From: Lactococcus carnosus | GTDB lineage: Bacteria > Bacillota > Bacilli > Lactobacillales > Streptococcaceae | Assembly (NCBI RefSeq): GCF_006770265.1 | Contig: NZ_CP017194.1 | Span: 1,426,001 to 1,490,000, forward strand | DNA length: 64,000 nucleotides | Direction of reading: 5' to 3' | In this document: positions 8,633 to 18,139 of the stretch, in pieces | Layout: each line of letters begins with the position of its first letter | How positions within the stretch are numbered: position 1 is the stretch's first letter | Notes under the pieces: model-generated | What the model was told of the DNA's origin: nothing | The model's database searches: none | Seen by the model: the letters and a program-made list of their open reading frames with translations, nothing else | Translations under genes and position numbers: made by a program

Positions 8633-11248
8633 TTAAAGATTAGCACCGACTTGTTCGAGTAATTCAGTAATACCTGCAGGGTTTGTTCCGCCAGCCATGG
8701 CCATATCAGGTTTACCGCCACCACGACCATCAATGAATGGTGCCAGCGCTTTGACTAGATTTCCTGCCTTAACATCGCCACTTTGACTTGCTACTAACAG
8801 ATTCGCTTTTTCACCAATCTGCGCAACAAGTACTAAGACATCTGAACTATTCTTTTGTTTCCAAATATCTGCTAAACTACGTAGGCTACCAGCATCTTTT
8901 GCTGCCACTTTCGCAGCAATATAGGTGATGCCATTAGCTGTTGCGACATTTTGGAAGAGTTCATCTGATTGGGCTGAAGCCATTTTAGCAGACAGACTCT
9001 CAAGATTTTTTTGTGTCTCTTTAAGGTCTGCTTGCAAGCTTTCTACCTTGGCAACCGTTTGTGACGCTTGCGGAGATTTGACTAAACCTTGAATATCTTT
9101 TAAAACCGCTTCCTGATCTTTAAAGGCTTCAAATGCTTTTTGACCTGTTAAGGCGATAATACGACGCGTACCAGAACCGATTCCCTCTTCTTTAATAATC
9201 TTGAATAGGCCGATTTCACTGGTATTGCCAACGTGAGTCCCACCACACAGTTCAACTGAGTAGTCGCCAATCGTTACCACACGTACAGTCTTTCCATATT
9301 TCTCACCAAAGAGGGCTAGCGCACCCATTTCTTTAGCAGTCGCAACATCTGTTTCAACTGTTAAGACGTCAATAGCATTCCAGATTTCTTCATTCACTTG
9401 ACGCTCTATTTCAGTCAGTTCGTCAGCAGTAACAGCTGAGAAATGCGTGAAGTCAAATCGTAAGAAATCAACTTCATTTAGTGAGCCAGCTTGGGTCGCA
9501 TGATTACCTAAAATAGTATGCAGCGCTGCGTGAAGTAAATGTGTTGCTGTATGATTTTTAATCACGCTATTACGGCGCTTGAGATCGATAGCAAGTGTAT
9601 ACGTTTCATTTTCAAACAGTTCAGTCACTATTTCAACAGTATGCAAAGGTTGACCATTTGGCGCCTTTTGAACATCCGTCACTGTCGCCACAACAACACC
9701 AGCTTGGTCCATGATCACACCATGGTCAGCTACTTGTCCACCCATTTCAGCATAAAATGGTGTTTCAGCAAATACAGCTTGTGCTAGGCCCTTAGCCGTT
9801 TTAACACGCTTATCATCTTGCACGATAGCTGTTAAAGGTGATGACAATTTTTGCGCTGTATATGAAAATTCAGATGTGACAGTTAAGGCTGTCAGTACTT
9901 CTGACTGCTTGTTCATAGAGCCACCTTTTACGACCGCAGCTCTTGCTCGTTCTTGTTGGGCTTTCATCGCCGCTTCGAAACCAGCGTGGTCAATTTTGAA
10001 CCCAGCATCTTCTGCTAGTTCCTCAGTCAATTCAACTGGGAAACCATAGGTATCATAAAGCTTAAAGATATCTGCACCGTCAAGTGTTGCTTGTTTTTCA
10101 GCCTTGAGTTTAGTGATGACTTCATCAAATAATTTACTACCAGCATCGATCGTCCGAGCAAATGTTTCCTCTTCACGCGTAACGATTTTCTCGATAAACT
10201 CACGTTTTTCCAAAACCTCTGGATAATAAGATTGCATGATATCGCCAACAACTTTAACGAGTTTATACAAGAAAGTATCGTTAATCCCCAGTTTACGACC
10301 ATGCATCACAGCACGACGTAAAAGACGGCGCAAAACATATCCGCGTCCTTCATTACCTGGTAAAGCACCATCACCAATGGCAAATGAGAGCGAACGAATA
10401 TGGTCCGCAATCACTTTGAAACTCATGCTATCACCATAAGGATCATACGTTTTACCTGAAAGTTGTTCTATTTGGCGGATGATTGGCATAAATAAATCTG
10501 TTTCAAAGTTAGTATGTGCGCCTTGAATAACCGCAACCATACGCTCCAGCCCCATGCCCGTATCAATATTTTTATGCGGTAGTTCTTCATACTCACTACG
10601 TGGCACACTTGGATTGGCATTAAATTGGCTTAACACGATATTCCAAATTTCGATATAGCGGTCATTTTCGATATCCTCAGCTAGTAACTTAAGACCGATA
10701 TTTTCTGGATCAAATGCCTCACCCCTGTCAAAGAAAATCTCTGTGTCGGGACCACTTGGGCCTGCACCGATTTCCCAGAAGTTATCTTCGATCGGAATCA
10801 AGTGATCCGGAGATACACCAACTTCAATCCAACGATTATAAGAATCCATGTCAGCTGGATAATATGTCATGTAGAGTTTCTCTACTGGAAACTCAAACCA
10901 CTCAGAGCTTGTTAATAATTCAAAGCCCCATTCGATTGCTTCCTTACGGAAATAATCACCGATAGAGAAATTGCCTAACATCTCAAACATGGTATGGTGA
11001 CGTGCAGTTTTCCCAACATTTTCGATATCATTTGTTCTAATCGCTTTTTGAGCATTGGTAATCCGTGGATTTTCAGGGATAACAGAGCCATCAAAATATT
11101 TTTTAAGCGTCGCCACACCTGAGTTAATCCAAAGCAAAGTTGGATCATTCACTGGCACTAAGCTAACAGACGGTTCAATTACATGTCCTTTTGACTTGAA
11201 AAAATCAAGGAACATTTGGCGTACTTCTTGTGAGGTCATTTTTTTCAT
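8633..11248 (-). CDS. alaS: alanyl-tRNA synthetase
   Basis: Class II synthetase that charges tRNA(Ala). 871 residues, full length. N-terminal aminoacylation domain with the motif 2 region [14 protein letters not shown] and [13 protein letters not shown]; editing domain with the zinc-binding [12 protein letters not shown] (about 567-578) and [13 protein letters not shown] (about 665-677); C-terminal coiled linker (about 715-765) and C-Ala domain ending in [12 protein letters not shown]. Both editing motifs are intact, so misacylated Ser/Gly should be removed. Only a weak AGAAAG precedes the ATG. The gene follows a LURP-one gene by 29 bases and both lie behind a single T-box leader, so its control probably acts through that leader. 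Confidence 0.97.
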   Translation of the reverse strand: MKKMTSQEVRQMFLDFFKSKGHVIEPSVSLVPVNDPTLLWINSGVATLKKYFDGSVIPENPRITNAQKAIRTNDIENVGKTARHHTMFEMLGNFSIGDYFRKEAIEWGFELLTSSEWFEFPVEKLYMTYYPADMDSYNRWIEVGVSPDHLIPIEDNFWEIGAGPSGPDTEIFFDRGEAFDPENIGLKLLAEDIENDRYIEIWNIVLSQFNANPSVPRSEYEELPHKNIDTGMGLERMVAVIQGAHTNFETDLFMPIIRQIEQLSGKTYDPYGDSMSFKVIADHIRSLSFAIGDGALPGNEGRGYVLRRLLRRAVMHGRKLGINDTFLYKLVKVVGDIMQSYYPEVLEKREFIEKIVTREEETFARTIDAGSKLFDEVITKLKAEKQATLDGADIFKLYDTYGFPVELTEELAEDAGFKIDHAGFEAAMKAQQERARAAVVKGGSMNKQSEVLTALTVTSEFSYTAQKLSSPLTAIVQDDKRVKTAKGLAQAVFAETPFYAEMGGQVADHGVIMDQAGVVVATVTDVQKAPNGQPLHTVEIVTELFENETYTLAIDLKRRNSVIKNHTATHLLHAALHTILGNHATQAGSLNEVDFLRFDFTHFSAVTADELTEIERQVNEEIWNAIDVLTVETDVATAKEMGALALFGEKYGKTVRVVTIGDYSVELCGGTHVGNTSEIGLFKIIKEEGIGSGTRRIIALTGQKAFEAFKDQEAVLKDIQGLVKSPQASQTVAKVESLQADLKETQKNLESLSAKMASAQSDELFQNVATANGITYIAAKVAAKDAGSLRSLADIWKQKNSSDVLVLVAQIGEKANLLVASQSGDVKAGNLVKALAPFIDGRGGGKPDMAMAGGTNPAGITELLEQVGANL

Positions 11249-11277
11249 ACTAATTTCTTTCTAACTGCTTTTTATTT

Positions 11278-11775
11278 TTAAGTTGATGAGGAACTAGACG
11301 CATGCGACTCTTGTTCCTTGACATAATCGATGGCAATGACTAAAGAGATGACAATATCGGCATATCTGTCATCATATATATCGATGTTGTAGGTTGAAGT
11401 AAGCTTAAACCATTCTTGAGAGATTTGGGCCACAACGACATCATTTTTTATCAGGTCAAAATTCATATCCCAAAAATTACCTTGAATATCAAGTCCTAAA
11501 TCTTCGATATGGTATCTGGGTTTAAACAAGGTGAGTGCTTTAGCAATTCTAAATCCACTACCATCCGAAAGCAAGACATCAAATTTTGGTAAAAACTGAA
11601 ACATGACTTTTGTAATTTTCGACACTTGTGTGCCATCTGGTTTATTGACTGTAAAGTACTTAGGAATCTTAAAAAAGCTGCCTGCTACAGAATAGGCTGG
11701 ATTCCCAAAACTATCTTTAATCTCAAATTCACCACCGAGTGACCATAATTTCTGTTTGATGTGATAGCTTGTCAT
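11278..11775 (-). CDS. LURP-one-related (YxjI-type) protein
   Basis: 165 residues belonging, by overall pattern, to the LURP-one/Tubby-like beta-barrel family (YxjI in Bacillus): a start MTSYHIKQKLWSLGGEFEI, repeated short strands with YSVAGSFFKIPKYF, and a DRYADIVISLVIAIDYV end helix that would sit inside the barrel. The tail is Ser-rich (HASSSSST). No enzymatic motif is visible and the function of the bacterial family is not established. GGGAG is 6 bases before the ATG. It lies between the T-box leader and alaS with no other promoter or terminator visible, so it is probably co-transcribed with alaS and rises when tRNA(Ala) is uncharged. Confidence 0.82.
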   Translation of the reverse strand: MTSYHIKQKLWSLGGEFEIKDSFGNPAYSVAGSFFKIPKYFTVNKPDGTQVSKITKVMFQFLPKFDVLLSDGSGFRIAKALTLFKPRYHIEDLGLDIQGNFWDMNFDLIKNDVVVAQISQEWFKLTSTYNIDIYDDRYADIVISLVIAIDYVKEQESHASSSSST

Positions 11776-11821
11776 AGCATCTCCCTGATTTCCAATATGT
11801 GAATGTTTTTACAATATAAAA

Positions 11822-11986
11822 AGAAAAACTCTATCGTAAGCAAGGGGCGCAAAAACGCGGTACCACCCTCATTCACGATAAAGTATCGTCTCTCATTGTT
11901 TGATAACGCAGGTATCATCTGCTTATAAGCACTAATCAAGTCTGACAGCTTTCACCACCGCTATCTCTCTGTTTAACTTGACTATT
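11822..11986 (-). promoter_or_regulatory. T-box leader (probably alanine-specific)
   Basis: The conserved T-box GGGTGGTACCGCG is at 11868-11856, with a CCCCTT arm after it that can form the antiterminator. Upstream are the AGAGAG..GGTGGTGAAAG elements of the stem I tip (about 11968-11945), closed by TCAAGT/ACTTGA, and the CCTGCGTTATC region. TATCGT at 11876-11881 can pair either with the ACGATA just before it or with the ACGATA after the T-box, the latter giving a stem followed by TTTTTCTTTTT; this is a plausible on/off switch. A GCU (Ala) triplet at 11930-11928 is a candidate specifier, unproven. Stem I is unusually short, and the leader begins directly after the prsA stop codon without a clear promoter. 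Confidence 0.85.
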
Positions 11987-12895
11987 TTATTTTTTTGCTT
12001 TTGAACTATCTGTTGTTGACTCAAAAGCTGCAAATGTATTAGCAAATTCTTTAGGTTTCACTTTTACATTGTATTCTTTTAAGTATTTTGTAATGATACT
12101 ATTTACAAACTGCGTATCATTTTGTTTAGTCGTTGTAATGACTGCTTTAAGTTCTTTTTTATATTTCTTCCAGTCAGTCCCTTTATCAGCATTTTTCACC
12201 ATCTTCACAACATAGAAAGAAGAGGCACCTGTTTGGGGATCCATAACCGTGATTGGTTCAGCAGAAACTTCACCATCTTTTAGTTTAAATGCAGCAGCCA
12301 TCACTTCTTTTGGTACTGATGTGCTAGCTGAATCAAATTTCAAATCACCTTTTTGCGCTTTAGCTGCTTTATCAAAATCGTCTGGTGATTTTTGTGCATC
12401 AGCAATTTTTGCTTTAGCGTCATCTGCTGATTTCTCAGGTAAGATTAAGGCTGAAACTTCTGGATGATACGTTTCAAATGCTGATTTATAGGCAGCATCA
12501 GTAAACTCGATCTTATCGACAACTGCTGCTTTTAACAAGAGTTGTGAGCGAATTGAATCTTTATAAGAGCTTTCTGTATAGCCAGCTTGTTGTAAAGCAG
12601 ATGCAAAGTTTGTACCAAGTGATGCTTTTTGTGTATCGAACTCTTTAGCAACCTCTTTATCTGACACTTTTTTACCAAATTCTTTTTCAAAAATTTTGTT
12701 AAATGTCATATTTTGCAATAATGTTGATGCCCCAGTTGTCGGATATTCTTTTGTCTGTGCATAAAGATCAGTAACACGAATCGTATCACCTTTCATCGTT
12801 ACAATATCGCTATTTGCATCATTTTTCCCACAAGAAGCAAGTGTGATGACTGTAAGTCCTGTTGCAACAACAACACCAATTTTTTTAAAATTCAA
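11987..12895 (-). CDS. prsA: PrsA-type foldase lipoprotein (PrtM/PmpA-like)
   Basis: Membrane-anchored peptidyl-prolyl isomerase that helps secreted proteins fold outside the membrane. 302 residues: signal peptide with the lipobox LASC (Cys22 becomes lipidated), an N-terminal chaperone region, a parvulin-like domain (about 140-235, VSALILPEKSADDA to SSFYVVKMV) and a C-terminal helical lobe rich in Lys. The start is TTG with AAAGG 11 bases upstream; no ATG gives the full signal peptide. In lactococci the plasmid homologue PrtM matures the PrtP protease and the chromosomal one is PmpA; this copy fits the latter. It is followed at once by the alaS T-box leader. Confidence 0.92.
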   Translation of the reverse strand: MNFKKIGVVVATGLTVITLASCGKNDANSDIVTMKGDTIRVTDLYAQTKEYPTTGASTLLQNMTFNKIFEKEFGKKVSDKEVAKEFDTQKASLGTNFASALQQAGYTESSYKDSIRSQLLLKAAVVDKIEFTDAAYKSAFETYHPEVSALILPEKSADDAKAKIADAQKSPDDFDKAAKAQKGDLKFDSASTSVPKEVMAAAFKLKDGEVSAEPITVMDPQTGASSFYVVKMVKNADKGTDWKKYKKELKAVITTTKQNDTQFVNSIITKYLKEYNVKVKPKEFANTFAAFESTTDSSKAKK

Positions 12896-12996
12896 TTTTT
12901 ATCTTACCTTTCAAGTTTGTTCTTGTTACCTATCACGCATGGACACATAACAACAACCAACTCTATTATATCATAATTTCTTGCACAAACCTTAAC

Positions 12997-13737
12997 TCAA
13001 CCTAAGTCAACGTCCTCAGCATCTTTACGGATCATCAACATGCCATCTCCAAGTGGGACTAGTGTTGCTGTCAAGTTTGGATTGTTCAGTGTTGCAGCAA
13101 ATAACTTATGTAAGCCACGATAGATACCACGTTGGTTTCGCTTGACATCTGTTATCGGTTTTGCCACATCTCCACCCTGGAAGACATCATCAATCACAAC
13201 ACTACCACCTACTGATAAGCGATTCAGTATCTCAGGTAGAAAGACGATATATTTAGATTTAGCAGAATCCATAAATGCGAAATCATAGGTGTCAGGCAAG
13301 CCTGATAGGATATCGATAGCGTCACCTTCGATTAAGGTAATCTGCTCAGCTAAATCATACTGCTTAAAGTTCTCCCTGGCTAGCTCGGCCATCTCAGGAT
13401 TCCGCTCGATCGTGGTCACCGTTGCCTTTGGCGCTGATTGTGCCATCAAAAGGGCAGAAAAACCGATCGCAGTACCAACTTCTAAAATACTTTTAGGCTG
13501 TAAGGCGCTTAGTAAAAACTGAAAATAGACAACTGTTTCATGTGGAATAATCGGTACATTTTCATCGTGAGCAAACTGTTCCATTTCCCCTAAGAAACCT
13601 GTCAGTTGCTTTTGTTCATGTCTCATAAAGTCAACAATTTCTTGTTTTACGACTGGCCTACGCATATTATGATTAGAATACTGATTGTAGGATTTGACAC
13701 TTGTTGCGTCATGTTCTGAGTTACTTATTGTTTCCAT
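12997..13737 (-). CDS. SAM-dependent O-methyltransferase (TrmR/YrrM type)
   Basis: 246-residue class I methyltransferase. Seen: the SAM motif LEVGTAIGFSALLM (about 80-93), TIERNPEM, and DFAFMDSAKSKY with acidic metal-site residues, continuing to VIDDVFQGG. It resembles the YrrM/TrmR group, which methylates 5-hydroxyuridine at tRNA position 34; that activity is inferred from family and not shown here. The ATG follows the pepF stop with no gap (TAGATG), with AAAGGTG 11 bases upstream in the end of pepF, so the two are coupled. In streptococci the same three genes, pepF, this methyltransferase and prsA, lie in this order. Confidence 0.88.
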   Translation of the reverse strand: METISNSEHDATSVKSYNQYSNHNMRRPVVKQEIVDFMRHEQKQLTGFLGEMEQFAHDENVPIIPHETVVYFQFLLSALQPKSILEVGTAIGFSALLMAQSAPKATVTTIERNPEMAELARENFKQYDLAEQITLIEGDAIDILSGLPDTYDFAFMDSAKSKYIVFLPEILNRLSVGGSVVIDDVFQGGDVAKPITDVKRNQRGIYRGLHKLFAATLNNPNLTATLVPLGDGMLMIRKDAEDVDLG

Positions 13738-15540
13738 CTAAATTTGTTCACCTTTTTTGACAATCGTCTCTAGTTCAATCAGGCGTTTTTCAAACACCTT
13801 AAAGGCATCAGTCAAGTAGTCTGATGATGTCATATCAACACCTGCTTTAGCCATAACTGCCAAGGGATAGTCTGAAGCACCAGCACGCAGGTAATCCAAA
13901 TAATCGGCCTTGTCCTGCTCACTACCAGTTACTATTTTATCCGCTAGTGCAGATGCTGCCGCAAATCCTGTGGCATATTGGAAGACATAGTAATTATAGT
14001 AAAAATGAGGGATTCGTGCCCATTCATACTGAATTTCCGGGTTTTCTTGCGCCGAAAGACCATAATACTTTTCATTCAGCTCAGCATACAAGGTATTTAA
14101 ATAGGCACTTGTGAGTACTGTGCCTGCTGCATCAGCCTCATGGATTGCATGTTCAAACTCCGCAAACTGTGTTTGTCTAAAGACGGTTCCTCTAAACCCA
14201 TCCAAAAAATGATTGAGAATTGCAAATCTGGTTTGCACATCCGTCACCTCATTTAGTAAGGTCTCAGTCAAGATATTTTCGTTTGTCGTTGACGCAATTT
14301 CTGCAAGGAAAATACTGTAGTCTCCATACACATAAGGCTGGGTTTCACGTGTAAAACTACTATGCATACTATGACCCATCTCATGGACGAGTGTAAACAG
14401 ATTATCTAGTGTATCTTGCCAGTTAAGCAACATAAAGGCATTTGTATCATAAGATCCACCTGAGTAGGCACCCGATCGTTTGCCTTTGTTTTCTTGTACA
14501 TCAATCCAGTTTTCTTTGAAACTACGTTTGACCTTATCCAGATAGTCTTGTCCCAAAATAGCTAGTGTATCCTGTGTCTTGATCACCGCTGTTTCATAGG
14601 TAAACTTATAATCCGTTTTTGATAAAGGGGCGTAGACATCATACATTTTAAGATCATCAATGCCAAGCAACTCCTGACGCAATTTGATATAGCGATGTAA
14701 TAAAGGCAGGTTGGCATTAACGGTATCAACCAAGGTATCGTAGACAGCTTCTGGAATATGATGATTAGACATGGCAGCTTGACGAGCAGAAGCATAATGC
14801 CGTGTCTTAGCAGTGAAATTTTGTGCTTTTACATTCGTTTGTAGCGTCTTTGCATAAGTATGCTGATATTGGGCATAAACACTGTATAGCGCCTCATAGG
14901 CCGCCTGTCTAACCTCACGCTTAGGTGATTCCATTAGCGCTATATAGTTACCATGTGATAACTGTATTTCCTGTCCTGTATCATCTTTGACCGTCGGAAA
15001 TACAATATCTGTGTTATCCAACACTTCAAAAGTCTCAGCACCTGCACCAAATACTTCTGAAATCCCTGCTAAAATCACTTCTTCTGCACTGGATAAGACA
15101 TGTTGTTTTTTCTCAAATAACTGTGCAAAAAAATGACCATAGGCTTGCAGTTTTGGTTTATCAATATTAAACTGGGCAAACTGTTCTTGAGATATACTCA
15201 TAAATTCTGGTTCGTAAAATGCAAATGCTTCACTGAATTTTGCATATAATCCTGTTACCTTGGCTTGGTATTCCTGATAAAGACTGACGGTCGTATCTTG
15301 ATCATTTTTCATAGATGCATACACATAAAGTTTTTCAACACGTTGCATCAAAGCTAACTCTAACTCAGTGATTGAAAGCAATGTCTCAGCAGAATCAATC
15401 AATGTCCCAGATAATTTAGGAATGTCATCTATTTCACTTAACACACTCGTAAGTTCTGCTTCAAATAAGCTATCGGTCTCAAAAATTGTCGTTAAATCCC
15501 ATTTATAGGCATCTGATATCTCATCACGTTTTTTTACCAT
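13738..15540 (-). CDS. pepF: oligoendopeptidase F
   Basis: Cytosolic M3-family zinc metallopeptidase that cleaves peptides of roughly 7-17 residues. 600 residues, the usual length. The zinc motif HEMGH is at 386-390 with the third ligand Glu about 25 residues later ([11 protein letters not shown]). The N-terminal helical part (1-200) and the conserved [20 protein letters not shown] segment (354-373) are present. AAAAGGAG precedes the ATG. It lies downstream of coiA by 102 bases, an arrangement known in Lactococcus and Streptococcus, and is coupled to the O-methyltransferase gene behind it. Probable roles are peptide turnover and signal-peptide clean-up. Confidence 0.95.
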   Translation of the reverse strand: MVKKRDEISDAYKWDLTTIFETDSLFEAELTSVLSEIDDIPKLSGTLIDSAETLLSITELELALMQRVEKLYVYASMKNDQDTTVSLYQEYQAKVTGLYAKFSEAFAFYEPEFMSISQEQFAQFNIDKPKLQAYGHFFAQLFEKKQHVLSSAEEVILAGISEVFGAGAETFEVLDNTDIVFPTVKDDTGQEIQLSHGNYIALMESPKREVRQAAYEALYSVYAQYQHTYAKTLQTNVKAQNFTAKTRHYASARQAAMSNHHIPEAVYDTLVDTVNANLPLLHRYIKLRQELLGIDDLKMYDVYAPLSKTDYKFTYETAVIKTQDTLAILGQDYLDKVKRSFKENWIDVQENKGKRSGAYSGGSYDTNAFMLLNWQDTLDNLFTLVHEMGHSMHSSFTRETQPYVYGDYSIFLAEIASTTNENILTETLLNEVTDVQTRFAILNHFLDGFRGTVFRQTQFAEFEHAIHEADAAGTVLTSAYLNTLYAELNEKYYGLSAQENPEIQYEWARIPHFYYNYYVFQYATGFAAASALADKIVTGSEQDKADYLDYLRAGASDYPLAVMAKAGVDMTSSDYLTDAFKVFEKRLIELETIVKKGEQI

Positions 15541-15642
15541 TTGTTACTCCTTTTGCTAATCTTTTCCTACTATTTTAACACAAAAGCAGACCAGATACAC
15601 CGTTTCTTCATGACACCGATCCCTTTTATATCGTGTAATCGA

Positions 15643-16626
15643 TTAGGACAGTTGATAACTCGCACTATAGACGCGCGGCGGATAGACGATGCCACATGGT
15701 TTGGTCTGATGGTACCTTATAAAATAACGGTAATATGGCCTAACATCTTGGGTAAGTTGGCAATAGTCTGGTAAAGCTACACCTTCAAACTGATAAGTTA
15801 ACCTATTTAGACCTACAGGAAATATGACGTTAGGTAAATTTCCCATATTTAATAGATTTTGCTCATTTTTATAGTATATTTCTTGCACTTTCAACCACTT
15901 GGGATGCTTATAATAGAGTTTTCGGGCAATATAGCGACTGATATCTTGTGATACCTGAACCTTTAAACATTTCGCCCCCTTTTTAAAAGGGGTTCTTAGT
16001 ATATCAAGTAGCTTATCAGACCCAAAAGCAAACGTCTTGACCAGATAATGGAGCTTACCTGTCAAATCTTGGTGGATCAAGTAATTCAGCCTGATTTGTT
16101 TTGCTTTAAAATCCAATTCCCAATAATAAAAACCAGCTGATTCTGAAAAGTATAAAAAATGCTGTTTCAGCTCTGACAAATAATCTCCCAGCCATAGTGC
16201 TTCTCCCATCAGCCATAAAACAGTATAGCCATTCCGATGGTAACTGTTGGTCCTTTCTCGTAAGCGATTAACAGATAGGGGACTACACTGAATTTCAACT
16301 GCTATCCTAGCGTTGATTAACAAATCAGGTCTTTGTTGTATCTTTTTTAAAAACTGTTCAACTTGCACTGCTTCTGTCTCTGAAAACCAGTGATATAATA
16401 CTTTTTTTAAAGATAGATGCTGGTAGCTCTCATGTTCTGAGGTATACTGACATGATGCTGTGCTAACATGTGCAAAGTGGGGTGCTCTAACTGACCCATG
16501 TTTCAAATAGACTTGCCCCTTACATACTGGGCACCTGAACTTTTGCGTTTTCAGGTCTATCATTTTCAATCGGTCAATGTCTAATAAATTCAGTATCTGT
16601 CTATCTTCATTTATTGCTACTAGCAT
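15643..16626 (-). CDS. coiA: competence protein CoiA
   Basis: Competence-induced protein needed in streptococci for recombination of incoming DNA. 327 residues: an N-terminal zinc-finger-like module (Cys32/Cys35 in CPVC, His50 and His53 in APHFAH, Cys59) and a nuclease-like domain with RPDLLI (99-104) and VEIQCS (110-115), the D..ExQ pattern of PD-(D/E)xK nucleases. Length is normal and no break is seen, so the gene looks intact. AAGGAGG is 4 bases before the ATG. A terminator upstream isolates it from the Gfo/Idh gene, so it needs its own promoter; a ComX-box-like TTCGTATA lies 16 bases before the ATG. Confidence 0.9.
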   Translation of the reverse strand: MLVAINEDRQILNLLDIDRLKMIDLKTQKFRCPVCKGQVYLKHGSVRAPHFAHVSTASCQYTSEHESYQHLSLKKVLYHWFSETEAVQVEQFLKKIQQRPDLLINARIAVEIQCSPLSVNRLRERTNSYHRNGYTVLWLMGEALWLGDYLSELKQHFLYFSESAGFYYWELDFKAKQIRLNYLIHQDLTGKLHYLVKTFAFGSDKLLDILRTPFKKGAKCLKVQVSQDISRYIARKLYYKHPKWLKVQEIYYKNEQNLLNMGNLPNVIFPVGLNRLTYQFEGVALPDYCQLTQDVRPYYRYFIRYHQTKPCGIVYPPRVYSASYQLS

Positions 16627-16648
16627 GTTACCTCCTTACATCTATACG

Positions 16649-16680
16649 AAAAAGAACGACGAGTTGCGCGTCGTTCTTTT
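16649..16680 (-). terminator. terminator between gfo and coiA
   Basis: Perfect 12-base arms (AAAAGAACGACG and its complement) around a GCGCAACT loop, followed on the minus strand by T residues. It closes the Gfo/Idh transcription unit ahead of coiA. Confidence 0.85.
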
Positions 16681-16726
16681 CAATATAGATGCATCATTTT
16701 ACTAATAGTTAATTTTATTGGATAGA

Positions 16727-17698
16727 CTAAATCTTGTCTATCGTCCATGATTGGTACAAGGCATCCATAACGCCAACTCCAGATAGCGTCATCTCATCAG
16801 TCATGATAGGACTTGCCACCTCTCCAGCTAAAATCAGCTGATTCACATGTTGCACTTCATAAACAAAATCACTTTCAAAAGGGGCATCGAGATGGCGGAC
16901 AACTTGCCCACCCAAATCGTAAATTGTGGCTGATTTGGCACGCCAAAACTCAGGAATAACGACTTTCCCTTTCGTCCCTTGAATCGTCATGACTTTATCA
17001 AGACCTACTTTTGTTGTTAAGAAAATATCAGCAAGGACGCCATTATCCAATTTTAGTAGCACTTTAGCCTGACTATCAGATTCACCTGAGACCATATCTG
17101 AAATTCCCGAGTATTCCCTTATCTTAGCATCAAAAATATACTGTAAATAACTCAAGGCATAGGGCAGCATAAAATGAACCGTGCCACCACCTGCATCAAG
17201 GTCTTTAAACCAGCTAATATGATCAATACTTGCATAGGCTGTGACACTATTTACAGATAATATGTCCCCAATTTCATCTGACTGCACAACTGATTTAATC
17301 AGGTTCGTAAGCGGTAAAAAGACTGATTTTTGTGCTTCCATCAAGAAAAGGTGCTGACGTTTTGCAATGGCAAATAAGGTTTCAGCCTCTGCTAATGTCA
17401 ACGTAAACGGTTTTTCGAGTAAAACATGTTTACCCGCTAACAAGGCTTTCTCTGCCTCAAGAAAATGCCCTTTATTATAGGTTGCGATATAAATCACATC
17501 CACTTCAGCATCCCCATAGAGCGCATCATGACTACCATAAGCTTTAGTAATCCCATAGTCAGTCGCAAATTTTTGCGCAGCCTCAAGTGTACGACTTGAT
17601 ATCGCAACAACTTCGCCAGTGCCGCTCAAGCGAGCGCCTTCAATAAATCTTGGGACGACTTGAGCAGTTGAGACGATACCATATTTTATTTTTTTCAT
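16727..17698 (-). CDS. Gfo/Idh/MocA family oxidoreductase
   Basis: 323-residue NAD(P)-dependent sugar or polyol oxidoreductase. The N-terminal Rossmann fold starts at KYGIVSTAQV (the Gly pattern is loose, GIVSTA), followed by YIATYNKGHF and the family signature VLLEKPFTL with the catalytic Lys of EKP near residue 94. The C-terminal alpha/beta domain includes the DLDAGGGTVHFMLPYAL segment. The substrate cannot be named; there are no sugar genes next to it. No ribosome binding site precedes the ATG; instead an extended -10 box ends 6 bases before it, so its mRNA may be leaderless. Confidence 0.88.
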   Translation of the reverse strand: MKKIKYGIVSTAQVVPRFIEGARLSGTGEVVAISSRTLEAAQKFATDYGITKAYGSHDALYGDAEVDVIYIATYNKGHFLEAEKALLAGKHVLLEKPFTLTLAEAETLFAIAKRQHLFLMEAQKSVFLPLTNLIKSVVQSDEIGDILSVNSVTAYASIDHISWFKDLDAGGGTVHFMLPYALSYLQYIFDAKIREYSGISDMVSGESDSQAKVLLKLDNGVLADIFLTTKVGLDKVMTIQGTKGKVVIPEFWRAKSATIYDLGGQVVRHLDAPFESDFVYEVQHVNQLILAGEVASPIMTDEMTLSGVGVMDALYQSWTIDKI

Positions 17699-17712
17699 AG
17701 TTTATTATACCA
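17699..17712 (-). promoter_or_regulatory. extended -10 promoter abutting the gfo start codon
   Basis: TGGTATAAT (17712-17704) is followed after 5 bases by the ATG at 17698, with no Shine-Dalgarno sequence. Transcription would start at or next to the A of the ATG. Confidence 0.6.
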
Positions 17713-17726
17713 AATACTGAACTGGA

Positions 17727-18077
17727 TCACTCATTTGTATGATCATCTAGTGAAGCAACCACACTGATTTTCTCAACATGTAGGTGTCGAAACAACAAAA
17801 ATAAGGGAAGACCAAACGATGGACCTACCAGTAGCGTTGCGATAATGGGTAGCCATAAGTGGGGTATCTTATGGCGACTGCCTTCTGACAGTATGAATCC
17901 TATTAGAACGCTAGCCACAACTAGCACATCAAGCCAGGCAAAAAAACCGATACGTGTGCTGATGATAGCAGTAACTAACTGTTTAAAATCAAGGCCATGT
18001 TGCAGGAGCCAGGGTATAAATTGTGAATAGGGTAAAAGGAGGCCAAAAATACTTAATATACCATAAAAATATGTCAT
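17727..18077 (-). CDS. DUF2834 membrane protein
   Basis: 116-residue protein with three hydrophobic segments: an N-terminal one with ILSIFGLLLPYSQFIPWL, a middle one (AWLDVLVVASVLIGFIL) and a C-terminal one (LPIIATLLVGPSFGLPLFL). The pattern, including LPYSQFIPWL and the G.S.GLPLFL end, fits DUF2834, whose function is not known. A TTG 24 bases upstream would add eight residues, but GGGAAG is about 7 bases before the ATG at 18077, which I use. It lies 28 bases before the Gfo/Idh gene, which has its own promoter in that gap. Confidence 0.75.
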   Translation of the reverse strand: MTYFYGILSIFGLLLPYSQFIPWLLQHGLDFKQLVTAIISTRIGFFAWLDVLVVASVLIGFILSEGSRHKIPHLWLPIIATLLVGPSFGLPLFLLFRHLHVEKISVVASLDDHTNE

Positions 18078-18139
18078 TTTAACGCTTCCCATAATATACA
18101 AATTTGAACCAACAAATGGCTCAATTCTCAGTTAATTGC

